A stretch of DNA of 64,000 nucleotides from Diphasiastrum complanatum (GCA_029204225.1 CM055095.1:65745746-65809745); one strand, 5' to 3'. Shown: positions 50,776-63,360, numbered from the stretch's first letter. A program made the numbers and translations. The notes: a model not told the origin generated them from the sequence alone.

Positions 50776-52034
50776 CATTTTGCGTGTTGAACTCTGGCAG
50801 GAGTTACTCTACGCTAAGGAATCCAAGTGTGAATTCTTTAAGCATGAGCTGGTTTATCTTAGTCATAAGATCGTTGTTTATGGGATCAAGATTGACGAGG
50901 ATAAAATCACAATAGTGGTTGATTGGCGGATTCCAAAAACTGTGAGGCAAGTTAAATCAGTTTTAGGACTTACGGTTTTCTTTAGAAAATCTATTGAGGA
51001 TTATGGTAAGGTAGCAGCTCCGCTCAATAATCTGACAAAAGGGATTGTCAATAAAAAGAACAAGAGGAATCAACCTAGTCCGCCTATTGTATGGAACGAG
51101 GAATTGAATCGGTGTTTTGAGAAACTTAAAAGTTTGATTGTTTCAGCTCCCCTGTTACAAATTGCATATATAGATTTACCTTATGTCGTGAGAACTGACG
51201 CAAGTGATACTGCAATTTGAGCGGTTCTTTTACAAATGGATAGGCCACATTTGAAAGCAAAAAATTCAATGGTCCTCAGTTGTGTTATACTACGTAGGAA
51301 AATGAATTATTTGCAGTTATCCATGCACTTAAAACCTGGAGACACTACTCTACTTGTATGGTAGTAAGTTTATAGTGTACACGGATCACCAGTATCTTAA
51401 GTATTTTTGCAATCAACATGATCTTCGGGGGAGGAAAGCTCAAGGGGTTGAATTGATGCAAGAGTTCGATCATGAAATCCGTTATATAAGAGGCAGCTCA
51501 AATCAAGTTGTGGATGCTCTTAGTCGGATTGGTGAACTGAACAAGTTGTCATTCACCCAAATTTCTATAGATCTATATCTTTCGATGAGAGAAAAATATG
51601 AAACCAATTCCCATTTTGGTCGTACTTGGAACATTGTTCGGCAGATCGGAAGAAATGAGGACAATGTTGAGTCGGGTTCACGGGGGACTCAACTAACAAA
51701 GAAAGATAAGAAAATAGTGGAACAATTTACCATTCGAGATGGATTGCTGTTTTGGAATAAGAAAGTTTGTGTGCCTGGAGATGATGAGTTCAAACGCAAG
51801 ATTTTGTTTGAATGTCATGACATACCTTGTGCAGGACATCCCAGTATACACGAGACTCTTGACTTGGTCAGAAGAGAGTTTTATTGGCCAAAACTCAAGC
51901 CACACATCGAGTCATATGTGATTAAATGCAAGCGTTGTCAACTAGCAAAGGCCGAACGCCTTAAGGCTGGTGGTTTGTTGGATCCGTTGGATATCCTTGC
52001 CAAGAGATGGGAAAATATATTGATGGATTTTAGA
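50776..52034 (+). mobile_element. Ty3/gypsy pol fragment: RT end, RNase H, integrase HHCC
   Basis: RT C-terminus: LLYAKESKCEFFKHELVYLS, then VDWRIPKTVRQVKSVLGL. RNase H: RTDASDTAI followed by TGA (51218-51220) where Gly is usual, then a shift, then FIVYTDHQYLKYF and IRYIRGSSNQVVDALSR. Integrase zinc-binding HHCC: HDIPCAGHPSIHETLDLV, FYWPKLKPHIESYVIKCKRC, QLAKAE. It ends at WENILMDF, the entry to the catalytic core, where unrelated sequence begins. Both ends are missing. Confidence 0.92.
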
Positions 52035-52889
<855 letters not shown>

Positions 52890-53500
52890 TTGTGGAGCAA
52901 GTTTCATCTACGCATTGTTCTCCCTGCAGAGAATGCTCCGATAGCTAAAAGAGTAGTGAAAGAATCCACAGTTTCTCCACTTGATATGATCGCTCACAGA
53001 ATCAACCAAAGAAAGAACTACGATTTGTGGATTGACGGAAGTTTGTATCCATTGGATCCGAGCTCGATGCAAGCTTCACAATTCCAATCCATCACACCAA
53101 TAATAAAGTTTTTGTGTGACGGAGAAAACGGTTTACTGGGTTATTGTGAAAGATTGACGACTTATGTTATTGCAAACTCGGCTCAAAAAATACAGAGTCT
53201 AGAATGTATGTTAAATGGTTTGCTTGCTGACTATAGAGAAAAAGAGACCACATTATTACAAACAAAAGAAGATAATGCACGTTTCCATAATATTATGTTA
53301 AATTTAAATGCAAGTAATGATCAATTCTGACAAGTTGTTCAGACATTACGTATATCAAATGACCAGTTAAAAGAAGAAACTCGCATACTAGATAAGAAAT
53401 TAAAAAGAAACAATTGAAAAAGAATTCTGAAGGACATTGATGAGCTTTCGCTAAATGGAGGCCAACGGAGAAAAAAGATTCAAATCCAATCCACCGGTTG
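52890..53500 (+). pseudogene. Second copy of the gene D N-terminal region
   Basis: Reads FHLRIVLPAENAPIAKRVVK, NYDLWIDGSLYPLDPSSMQA, SQFQSITPIIKFLCDGENGL, LGYCERL, then a coiled coil, and after stops KDIDELSLNGGQRRKK. Gene D has FHLHVALPIECTPIIKKNAK, FKSITHLLIYVCERNSGLLG, YCQRL and NIDDLSTHSGNQKKR in the same order. Identity is about 45% across the best 35 residues by eye, so the two copies are old or belong to different subfamilies. The catalytic part is absent here; unrelated sequence starts near 53500. Confidence 0.7.
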
Positions 53501-53717
53501 CAGATGGATCCTGATGGCCTTTGGGTAGGAAGCTGTTAAAGACATCCCACCAATTCACTGTGGCTAGCATCACCTAGCAAGGGTGTTGAGCCCACTATAC
53601 TTGATTTACCACTAGGAGCTGATGGGAAACTAGAGACTCTGGGTCCGTCGTCGTATGGGGACCATACTACCCCGTGGTAGTCGCCAGTGTTAGCTGATAT
53701 TTTCGCACAGAAACTCG

Positions 53718-54366
53718 GGCTAATATTGAAGCTTAAGTTCGCAATAACTGAAAAAATTGGCATGTAAAACCCAATTATTAGAGAAAAATTGGCACAAATT
53801 TGCCTTAGAATTGGGCCCCAGCCTGCCCCTAAAGTGGCTAGACATAGTTTAAAAATAAGAAATTGACTCTTTTTTTTTAAACCGTCAAAAATATTTTGTG
53901 GTCAATTTCTGTAAAGACCGAGCCAAAATTGTCAGTCAGCCTAGAATTGGGTCCTAGCCCGCCCTAAATGAGGCTAGAGAAAAGTTTGTGGCCTTAGAAG
54001 TGGCCTATGATAATGTTTTGTTTTGGCCAGTTGTAAAAAGAGTCGGTATGAAAATGCTACCATGTCCAAATTTGGTTTTACTAATATATGGTTGCCTAGT
54101 GCATTTTCAGGGAAACCGTGTTGTCGTGGGAGCCCTAGTCATGAATGCCAAAAAAGTCAACTTCAATCAAAGAGCCATCAAAAAAAAATATTTATTGGGC
54201 AAAAACCAAACTGTGAATTATAAGCAATACTAAAAACTTGCAGAAACCCTAACGGGTAAAATCGGACAAATTACGGAAAAAGGGCAAAGTATGCAAATCA
54301 GTCGATAATCCCGAGAAACCAAAAGCCAAGGGCCGGCGGGCCGTACCTGCTACAAAGAAAAGGAAA
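53718..54366 (+). repeat. 650-bp dispersed repeat, forward copy
   Basis: Matches the reverse complement of 58200-58861 over its whole length at roughly 80% by eye. Shared words include GGGAAACCGTGTTGTC, CCAAAAGCCAAGGGC and AAAGTGGCTAGACA. Further on, at 54562 and about 54704, AACATTGGTGC(A/G)TCTG occurs twice. This resembles a decayed gypsy primer-binding site following an LTR ending ...ACA. Confidence 0.85.
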
Positions 54367-54561
54367 ATCCTTACAGTCATACTTCTGAGAGCCTGGAAAA
54401 CTCTCATTGGCTCAGGAGCATGGGGTAACAGAGGAAGCCCTTAGGATTGGATGTGGCAGGACCTCTGTTACTCACGTAGGGCATAACCACCATCAGTAGT
54501 GGTGCCCCTTGACTTTTTTAGGACGTTTTGGCTGGACCAATCCCCTATCAAAAATTGCCCT

Positions 54562-54720
54562 AACATTGGTGCATCTGTCGGGAGGAATTTGATAATGGGC
54601 TATTGTTTGAAGGGCGATTATCTATATGTAGGGCTGTGGACTGTACAGATTAGCCATTTGCGGGTTGCTTATGTTATTTGACCCGCCAGACGCTTAACAT
54701 TGGTGCGTCTGCTGAGAGTG
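54562..54720 (+). other. Two primer-binding-site-like words, 140 bp apart
   Basis: TTGGTGCATCTGTCGGGAGG and TTGGTGCGTCTGCTGAGAG, each after AACA. They resemble the TTGGCGCCGTCTGxxGGGAA type primer-binding site of plant gypsy elements, with substitutions. Tentative. Confidence 0.3.
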
Positions 54721-55093
54721 ACTTGATAAGAACTAGCTGAAGCTTGAGAGACTTCAAAAAAACTAACGGAGGAGATCCAGAAACAAAGAAAGAAGAAATA
54801 CGACAGTCATATAAAAAAATGTGATCTTAAAACTGATGATTAGGCGCTGATATATGACAGTCGCCATCAAAAGTTCCTTGGAAAACTCCATATGCAATGG
54901 CTTGGAGAGTAGTCATGCTAGCAATGATCTACAAATTTCACGTGTCTAAAATTGTATGTGTTGAGAACGATTCTACTGTTTAGACTGTCAGCCACACACT
55001 AACACCTTAGTGCTAGCTACTTGAGTAGTGTTGAATGTTGTTTTGAAAGACAATTATTAGGTCAAAGTGGTTAGCATCGCACTATAGCAAGAC

Positions 55094-55318
55094 TTGCTAT
55101 CAGTGGCAAGAATAGTTGATGCAAGGATGCGTACGACGTTCTCAGACGAAGCATGCAACATTGTTGATGCAAGTACCAGTACCCTGTTCACTCAAGGCAG
55201 AAGAAAAGACAATTTGTATCACTTGAAGGTACGCATGCCTACAGATCAAGTGCATCAGACTCATGGTGATTCGCCAGACACTCTATGGCACAAGAGACTA
55301 TGCCATATGAATTCAATG
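55094..55318 (+). mobile_element. copia GAG-pre-integrase fragment
   Basis: FTQGRRKDNLYHLKV and LWHKRLCHMNSMG match the segment just before integrase in copia polyproteins (YxL...LWHxRLGHxN, with Gly changed to Cys). About 75 codons, no other domain attached. Confidence 0.75.
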
Positions 55319-55672
55319 GGCGAATGCTTTCGCTTCGTGTTTCACTTTGCTTCGCTTCGCGATCACTTGGCTATTTGCGTAAATCAACTTCAGAGCTCAC
55401 TTAAGTTTCATTTCGTTTCGTTTCGTTTCATTTTGTCTTGTTTCGTTTCGTCTCGTCTTGTCTCGTTACAGAGTTTGATTGATCTTTTCGTGAATTCTTC
55501 TTTGTCGTCTAGTTTTGATTCGTTTTGTTTCGTTTCACGATCTCTATGCTTCCAGCATGAATCAATGTCAGAGCTCGTTTAAGTTTCGCTTCGCTTCGTT
55601 TTGTTTCGTTTTCGTCTAGATTTCGTCTCGTTTCATTTCGTTGTGTTACAAAGCCTGATTGATTTAGCACGA
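55319..55672. repeat. Degenerate (TTTCG)n block, duplicated
   Basis: Two TTTCG/CTTCG-rich runs, each preceded by TCAGAGCTC(A/G)(C/T)TTAAGTTTC and followed by GTTACA(G/A)AG(T/C)(T/C)TGATTGAT, about 175 bp apart. The composition recalls the LTR of the copia element at 8.25 kb, so this may be LTR-derived. Confidence 0.6.
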
Positions 55673-58199
55673 ATTATTCTTGAACAAAAATAATTCGAGT
55701 TTCGTGAAATTGTTCACGAATCATTCGAGATTTTTTTTTTATCAGTTTGTCGTCAGAGTTCTAGCTGAAATTTGCATTTTTTGAGTGCGATTTTTCGCAT
55801 CAGACACACACACACAACCACACACCTCTGAAACCTAAAAAAGATCACCATGTTCACAATTGGCAATGTAATGATACTAGACAACTCAATCAACAATACA
55901 TTGCACTCATTCCAGCCAACCACGTTATAAACTGAACTTCTCAACACATTGAAATGTATCAAACCATCATCCTCAAACATTGAGGAAGTTTGAGTTCAAA
56001 AATGGCCGCATATCAATTCGTGCCAAGATCTCTTTTGCATTTTGTCACTATTTTCAACCAATATCTTTGAATCACTATAACTTTTTAGTAGTAGCTCAGA
56101 AGTATGACATGTAAAATATCATTGGAAAGCGCTCGACAAGCGCTTTCCAACACATTAATTTCGTCGCATTTTGATATGGAAATCAAAAGTTATGCCATTT
56201 TTAGTGTAGACGCAAAATGTGACTCAAAGAACTAACGTTACGTTAAAGCCACTATGTCAAGAAACTATTGGGCCACATGTACAAAAGAAGTGAAGAAAAG
56301 TAAATAAAAAATAAAAAAGCAATCTTCAAAAGAGGCCCTTTTTGTGTTTAAACTTCCTCTAATGCATCTTAACCTCCAAGCAAACATTCATTCAGCCACC
56401 AAATACAAACCATTTCAAGGAGCAGAACACAACCCCCATCAATTGACAAGCAATTACCTAACAATGGCCATCCTGCAAAGACAACAAACATGAGACAAGG
56501 GTGACAATCACCTTCCAATTTCCCAACAAGCCATCCTCAAACGAGCCACTAACATCCAATCAAGGTAACTAGTATGCAAGTAACTAACATCCCACAATCA
56601 ACTCACAACATCTAACATGCAACCATGTAACTCACTCAAACAAACAAGTATGGAAGTGAGTAACCTCAAAGTAGGACTAACATCACTCTCAAGCAATCAC
56701 CAATGAGCAACCAACCTCCAAGCAACTCACTTGTTAGGGCAATTTTTGGCAGGAGATTGGTCCAGTCAAATCCTCATAGCCTGATCAACGATGAACTAAG
56801 AAAAATCATTCATCTTTGCCTCCTCATAATAAAGCATTCTCATCATACTGAAAGAATTCCCTTTCGAAACAATTTGGACCCTCATAAAATACTTGATAAA
56901 GAAATTGATAGAAATTGATGAAGTGATAATGGGGCCTCTCGTGATCTCATATTGAACTCGTTCTAAGTCACTCTCAAGCAATTCATGATGTGGAAATTAT
57001 GTATCCTTAAAGAATTAAACTCCTCTCAATGAACTGATATTGGATATCTCAAAACGTTTACATACAACCTCTCATTCATACAAATCCAATTCAAAATCAC
57101 AAATTCTATTTATGAAACTTGATCTCAATACCTACTCCTCATGATGAAGTTTATTGGAGATTTAAGGACTAGCAATGAAGCAAGTGTCACTCCTCAAGAT
57201 TGGAACTTGTAAAAAGTAATGAAAGTTATCTCATTGAAGGAACTCTATGAAACTCTCAAGCAAATTGGTGAAATGATATGACATCCTTCCCATCACACAT
57301 ACCTCGTAATCCACACCCCTCTAATTATTCAAAACATAGATGGGGTGATACAATGCATGATCGTACAAAGGAAGCTTTTGATAATATCCATCTCATACAT
57401 GATGCCCTGATAATAAGCAAATATCAAAGGGGGCAATGAATGGTCAAGAGCATGAGATCTCAAAAATCAATCCATTGGATACATCTACCACTCAACGATG
57501 AACCTTCCATGCAAACAAGCTCTAACGATACAAGGCAATCCCAAACTAAAACCACTAAATCATGCCCAAACCCACACAATTACAAGGAATGCACTAACTC
57601 TTTAATAGATTAGAAAGAAGACAATCACAACTAAAGATCACACTCAACACATTATTGCAACAAGGATCCAAAACTACTCATACTCAAAATTATCAACTCA
57701 CAAAAATACCAACTCTCAACATCATCTCACTATCACATCATTATCCAACTATCAACTCCAACTCATTATCCAATTATCATCCAACTATACTCCACTCTCA
57801 AATTACTAACTCACAAAAGCACTAACTTTTTAAATACAAGGAGTTGGCTCCTTCTTATAGGAAATTCCAATGCATCCCCTTCACAATGCCATCTTGCCAT
57901 TCTTCATGCCCTTCAAGCCCTCTTTGCCATTTGTCCTCAACCCATTTGATAGTACACCTAGTGGCCTCCATAAGAGAGTGGAGGAGTGGTGCATTCAAGG
58001 CTCTCTTCCAAAACTAGCCAAGATGCCCTCTTAGTCAAAAGCTAGAGAAAATATCTTTTAGGCCCTCTAGGTCCTAAAGTCTTGTTTACATTTATTATCT
58101 AAAAGGTGGGTGAGGACTTTTGTCAAGCCCCTACTCCACCTAAGGTGCCCTCCATTTCCTTGGTCCTTGGTCCTTTGTTTCTTTTAGCCCTTCATTTGA
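55673..58199. other. Gene-free, C/A-rich low-complexity stretch
   Basis: Dominated by ACTCAC/ATCCAACT-type words, strongest at 57640-57830. No ORF has a domain. The minus-strand TATA-like CTATAAGAAGGAGCC near 57865 suggests part of it is LTR or element leader in minus orientation. Confidence 0.5.
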
Positions 58200-58861
58200 T
58201 TTTTCTTTTCTTTGTAGCATGTATGGCCCGCCAGCCCTTGGCTTTTGGTTTCTTGGGATTACCGACTGATTTGCGTATTTTGCCCATTTCCCGTAGTTCG
58301 CCCAATTTTACCTGTAAGGGTTTCTGCAAGTTTTCAATATTGCCCATAATTCATGGCTTGGATTTTGCCCAATAAATATTTTTCTTTGATAGCTCTTTGA
58401 CTGAAGTTGACTTTTTCGGCATTCATGACTAGGGCTCCCATGACAACACGGTTTCCCTGAAAATGCACTAGGCAACAACATATTAGGAAAACCAACTCTA
58501 TACATGGTAGGATTCTAGCACGGCTATGCCGGCTATTTTGACAACTGGCCAAAAAGCCGTAAAAACTTTATCACAGGCCATTTCTAAGGCCGCAAACTTT
58601 TCTCTAGCCTCATTTAGGGCGGGCTGGGACCCAATTCTAGGTGGACCGGCATATTTGGCTGTCTTTACAAAAATTGACCACAAAATATTTTTGACGGGTT
58701 TTTTGAAAAGTCAATTTCTTACTTTTAAACTGTGTCTAGCCACTTTAGGGGCGGGCTGGGACCTAGCCTAAGGCAAATGTGTGCCGATTTTTCTCTAATA
58801 ATCGGGTTTTACATGTCAGTTTTTTCAATTATTGCAAACTTAAATTTCAATATTAGACCAA
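58200..58861 (-). repeat. 650-bp dispersed repeat, inverted copy
   Basis: Inverted partner of 53718-54366. It lies downstream, in the same orientation, of the gag genes at 60.1-62.7 kb and could be their 3' LTR region. Confidence 0.8.
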
Positions 58862-60062
58862 TTTTTTTTTTTTTTTTTATTTTAGACATTCAACTTATAC
58901 TCTCTAAGAACCGATTCAACAGGGAATAACCATCTAGCCTCTCTGTACCGAATCTTCTCTCAAGCCCTTGATTGTGACAATAGTCCATGTAGGACAGCTT
59001 ACTGTCCTAAGATCCAATGTACCAGATAGTAGAAAGCACTGGTTCTCATCAATCTATAGAATCAATTAGGAAAAAATCGTCCTCACCTCCTATGGATGTG
59101 TGAGGCGTCACTCATCCTCACAAATTGGTTCGAGGTTTGATAAAGATAGTTGAAGTCATTTTCTTTTTTCTCCTTTTTTTCTTTTTACTTTTCTCTCAGT
59201 CTTTCTTTCTCTCTCTTTTCACGTTTTCTTTTTCTTCTTTTTACTTTTTCCTTACTTTTCATGTCCTAGTAGGGACCTTATGAAAGATGGTTTTCAATCA
59301 GTGGATATAAAGAAGAATCTTCTTAGTTGTCTGATATCAATAGGTGGTACTGATTCAAATGTATACATTCGTTGCAGATCATCGATCCCATCTGATCCGA
59401 CTTTATGTACAAAGCATAAATTTCCTTCAGCAACTGTCTCAAATGGTCCACTATTCAAAGAAGTAGTGATGTTTCAAGCTTGTTATCTCACTATATGTAA
59501 CCATCATGTGGAGACTCCTGATTTTTTCTTTATCCGTCACATCCTGAAATTCTCCAACTGTCCAAGCAATCATGCTTTATCTTGGGCGATGGAGTCACTC
59601 CCCACCCCACTGCACTGTTTCTGTTCTCACTTTTTCCTCTCTTACCCTCCCTTTTATGCTTCTGATCAAACACTCATGCCTATAGGAGAAAATATATAAT
59701 GCCCTATGCAGCTCAAAGTATATGCAGAATGCAGGGGTATGGATGCATGAGACAACGGTCTTGCAATCAAATGACCAAGCACATTGTGCCTACATGATGC
59801 AATGCAGCGTGAGTGAATGGAGTCAAGTCAACTGAGATATCTGTAGATCACCGTTTATAGTGTCTATGAATCTCACATGTAGTAATAACAAATCCCATGC
59901 TGAAACAATTTTTTTTTTAGTGGTATTTTAAAACAAGATAGAATGTTGACCAAAAAATAAATATAACAAAACCAGATCGGCAAAGTAAAGTCAAACTTAT
60001 CATCCGTCGACTCCCCCATGTGAAATCAGGAATAAGGGTGTATTGTTCTCACCTTACCACAT
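58862..60062. other. Flank with 100-bp polypyrimidine tract
   Basis: A poly-T run lies at 58861-58879. 59160-59265 is almost pure C/T on the + strand, hence polypurine on the minus strand, the orientation expected for a priming tract upstream of a minus-strand 3' LTR. The ORF at 59280-59699 has no recognisable feature. Confidence 0.45.
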
Positions 60063-61136
60063 CTATCCAACATCCACCTTGTTGTTTGGGTATTCACCAT
60101 GCGCGGTAGCCCTATCATGACGTATGGAATAGGAGGCTAAACTATTCAAATCTCTCAACTGATATGGGTGATTTTGGTGTATGTTTGAATTACATGGTAG
60201 AAATGGAAGATTTGCGCCCACCACATCGAATATCCTTCCCATATCATAGGGTTTATCCATGGTTGGAGGTATAGTATTCCTTATTTCCTCCCTATTTTCT
60301 AGTTCAGGCCCCTTGTTCTCGATATCTTCTTCAGAGACATAGTTTGGCATGCCCCCTTCCCAATGGAATATATGCATCAATGTTCTCTTGTTCGCCACAT
60401 TCTTATGATCTTCGAATAGGTTCTGTATATCATATGACTCCTGCTGATTAATGCCATCAGAGATAGGTGGTTTAATAACTTCACTTTCTGGAATTGCTGG
60501 AGTTGGATCTATGGTTCTGGATTTAGGGGGTGGTACTAGTGGGTTAGCACATATTGGCTCCTCTACATTGTTATCATCATCCTCGTCAGGAGGTACAACT
60601 TGATCCGTCTGATTGCTAAATATCGTTGGTAATGCCTCCTCAGACTTAGTGTCCTTCCCAAGACTCACCTGCTGATTACACCCTTCCATCCACTCTTTCC
60701 TAGGTGGGTTTGTCCGTAACTCGCTCAAGGTTGCCGTCAGCACGATTGCCCTAGTCCCCTCAGGGATGAGTGTTCCTATTGGGTGTGTCGGGGGATTGTT
60801 GTCGTTGGTCTCAACTCGTCTATTCTGAGAGGTATTCTCATGATATCTAGACCACAGGTCTATATTCTTACTTGTCTGGGCTTCCTGATTGGCTAGCCCA
60901 TAACGGTGTAAATTTGACTCACTCCCATGTGCCCCTCCATAATTCTCCACAAAGTTAGGTAATAACTCAATGCTACTTGGCACTCTCTCTTCCTCAGCAC
61001 ATTCTGTTTTGAAAAACTTTGAGGGTCCAGTCCTCTCGTAGGTGTCATGTGGTAGTCCTGTATGATGTAATTCTCTCATTCTTGGCAACGCGTGGCCTAG
61101 TGTCTGTTGGCTACTATCTAGCATTAGATTTCTCAT
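60063..61136 (-). CDS. Downstream ORF of the gag-only element, 357 codons
   Basis: Opens MRNLMLDSSQQTLGHALPRM. It is hydrophilic and Pro/Asn/Glu-rich with an acidic DEDDDNNVEEP stretch and no CCHC, protease or RT motif. It lies 200 bp downstream of, and in a different frame from, the gag ORF. Probably the C-terminal part of the same element's protein or a spacer ORF. Function unknown. Confidence 0.45.
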   Translation of the reverse strand: MRNLMLDSSQQTLGHALPRMRELHHTGLPHDTYERTGPSKFFKTECAEEERVPSSIELLPNFVENYGGAHGSESNLHRYGLANQEAQTSKNIDLWSRYHENTSQNRRVETNDNNPPTHPIGTLIPEGTRAIVLTATLSELRTNPPRKEWMEGCNQQVSLGKDTKSEEALPTIFSNQTDQVVPPDEDDDNNVEEPICANPLVPPPKSRTIDPTPAIPESEVIKPPISDGINQQESYDIQNLFEDHKNVANKRTLMHIFHWEGGMPNYVSEEDIENKGPELENREEIRNTIPPTMDKPYDMGRIFDVVGANLPFLPCNSNIHQNHPYQLRDLNSLASYSIRHDRATAHGEYPNNKVDVG

Positions 61137-61335
61137 GGTCTAACATTCACGTGTGGTAATGTGTGCTTCCTCTACAATCGTGGCTCTAGATATCGCCTCT
61201 TCCAATAATGAAACTCTAGATTGGCATACCACTAGTTGGATATTACTCAACAGTCCTCTCAAAAAACTATCAAGTAGTAGTTGCGGAGGTAATTCCATTG
61301 TAAACTTGGTGCAGCTGGTGCACTAGTCCTTTGAA

Positions 61336-62727
61336 TTATCTAGCATACTGATGCACAGTTTCTATAGATGTTTGTTGTATGGTAGCTAGGGCAAATATCA
61401 TACTATCTAGATTATAAGTGCCTCTGAATTCTCTAAAGAATTCCTGATAGTACTCCTCAAGTGTGCTAATAGAAGCTCTAGGTAGAGTATGGTACCATCT
61501 CTTGGCTGTTCCGACCAAAGTAGTGGTGAACAACATCATCTGATGCGCATGACTCACCCTATTCACGAGCATTAGTGTTTCAAAATTATCGACATGCTCA
61601 TGGGCATCTTCGTCCTCATTCCCGTGAAATTGCGGTAGGAGACCTACTATTTCAGGTATCCCCCCAGTGTCATTTTGGAGAACTATTGGCTCAGTCACAC
61701 TCCTTACTCTCGAAGTGATGGGCGTAGGGCTAGGTGCTGGCACAGTCGGGTGAGTTATGGGCAGGTCATCATTCTCATCTAAAATTTCTTTCACAACAAT
61801 CTTCTTGTCATGGTTGGTCTTGATCAAATTTAAGTTCAATTGGATCTCACTCTCTGCCATTGGCTCAAATCTTGGGTCCTCCCTTATGACTTCTTCCTCA
61901 AGTCCTTCATCCGAATTTGATTGAACTTTGCTTTCAGACGTGGCTTTCCACTCAGATATTGTGTCCTCTTCCTCTGGAGTTGGTTCAATTTCATTTTCCG
62001 ACATGGTCTCCCACTCAGATCCATCACTATAACTCTCTACTTCTAGTTGGCGGTCATCTGTGTGTGTATCTGAGTGTGTTTCCCAATCTTGTAGTGATAG
62101 CGCTATTGCTATTTGTAGGTCGGTGGTGCTATCCTCATGATCTTCAAGGAAAGTTATGTTCGTGAGCTCTTGTGGTGGCTGTTCCCAAGTCTTTACAACT
62201 TTTGAGGGGAAGAGAGGTGGGTCTCTGGCCGCCCTCCTTCTACCATCTATGGTTGGACTTGGTTCTCTAGGCAGTAGACTAGTCTCATGCAATGAAATTT
62301 CTATAGCCAAATCTAGCTCTGCATATGAAAATCCATCTAGATTTAGTTGGGATTCCTCCATCCATTGTGGTTCCAGTCGTGGTTCGATCAAGTGGCCTTC
62401 TAGTATAACATGTTTTTCTTCAGGATCTATCGTATCTAGTGTTATTAACATAAGATCTTCTCTTTTAGCCTCATTTAAATCAAAGGTTCCTAGAAATGTG
62501 TCTATGGTTTCAACTAGTTCTTCTTCTGTCATCATCTCAGATATATTTGTCGATTTATTGAGCTCATAGAGAGGTTCTTGGTCGTCTAATTCTAGAGGGG
62601 GCATTTCATCATCACCTGTGGCCCAATACCTGCCAGTACAGAATCCTTTGTTGTCTCTAGTTTGGGATGACCCTCGATCAACAAAGTGTACTTCTTCATT
62701 GGGTGGGTCCACTAGTAACTCCCACAT
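61336..62727 (-). CDS. Retrotransposon gag with two UIM-like motifs, 463 codons
   Basis: C-terminal third (about residues 355-463) is a Retrotrans_gag-type capsid domain: LPQFHGNEDEDAHEHVDNFE, MLFTTTLVGTAKRWYHTLPR, EEYYQEFFREFRGTYNL, IQQTSIETVHQYAR, ending at a stop where the domain should go on a little. The long acidic N-terminal part is unusual. Residues 136-149 (AELDLAIEISLHET) and 202-216 (TDLQIAIALSLQDWE) both fit the ubiquitin-interacting-motif pattern (acidic, LxLAxxxSxxE). No pol gene follows. It may be a gag-only (TR-GAG-like) element. The upstream end is cut by the copia fragment at 62.8 kb. Confidence 0.75.
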   Translation of the reverse strand: MWELLVDPPNEEVHFVDRGSSQTRDNKGFCTGRYWATGDDEMPPLELDDQEPLYELNKSTNISEMMTEEELVETIDTFLGTFDLNEAKREDLMLITLDTIDPEEKHVILEGHLIEPRLEPQWMEESQLNLDGFSYAELDLAIEISLHETSLLPREPSPTIDGRRRAARDPPLFPSKVVKTWEQPPQELTNITFLEDHEDSTTDLQIAIALSLQDWETHSDTHTDDRQLEVESYSDGSEWETMSENEIEPTPEEEDTISEWKATSESKVQSNSDEGLEEEVIREDPRFEPMAESEIQLNLNLIKTNHDKKIVVKEILDENDDLPITHPTVPAPSPTPITSRVRSVTEPIVLQNDTGGIPEIVGLLPQFHGNEDEDAHEHVDNFETLMLVNRVSHAHQMMLFTTTLVGTAKRWYHTLPRASISTLEEYYQEFFREFRGTYNLDSMIFALATIQQTSIETVHQYAR

Positions 62728-62805
62728 CCAAGAGAGAAGCCACCCAACTAATAAGCTGCTAGATTTAGATGCATTCTACTCTTTTCCCTAACTCTATCCC
62801 AAGAA

Positions 62806-63360
62806 GTCAAGATGACAGATCTGGGAGAAGCGCATTACTATCTCAAAATTCAGATTCATAGAGACAAAAACAGAAGACTTTCCTGTATCACCTAGCAGAG
62901 GTACTTCTATAATTTGCGAACGAAATTCAATTTCATGAATTTCAAGTTGTTCATAATCCCATGGACCCAAGTCTAAAATTATCTAAGGAGGAATGCCCTC
63001 AGACCAATGAAAAGAAGATCGAAATAAAGGGATATCCATATCAATCAATTATCGGATCCCTGATGTATGCAATGATCTGTACTAGGCCCGATCTTGCATA
63101 TGCCATCAACTCCTTGAGCCAATACATTAGGAAGCTCTTTTCAGAGTAATCAGATATGTACGAACTACCATTGACCTTTGTATCTGCTATGGCGATGTTG
63201 ATTCATCCGATACCCATACACTTCATGGATATACATATGCAAATTGGGTAGGCTATATCGACACCAAAAGATTGACTTATGGACTTGTCTTCTTGTTCCA
63301 TGATGGTCCGATATCATGGAACATTCGAAAACAAACCTCCATTGTACTTACATTTCTTTC
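62806..63360 (+). mobile_element. copia RT/RNase H fragment
   Basis: MTDLGEAHYYLKIQIHRDKN, then a stop and a shift, MDPSLKLSKEECP, YPYQSIIGSLMYAMICTRPD, LAYAINSLSQY, CYGDVDSSDTHTLHGYTYAN and GPISWNIRKQTS. This is the end of RT_2 plus RNase H. It stops before the LSSTEAEY motif. It is a different copia copy from the 8.25-kb element. Confidence 0.88.

Noticed and set aside
59280-59699. 139-codon ORF as a gene
   Set aside because: No domain, no splice or promoter context, and it lies between repeat and polypyrimidine sequence.
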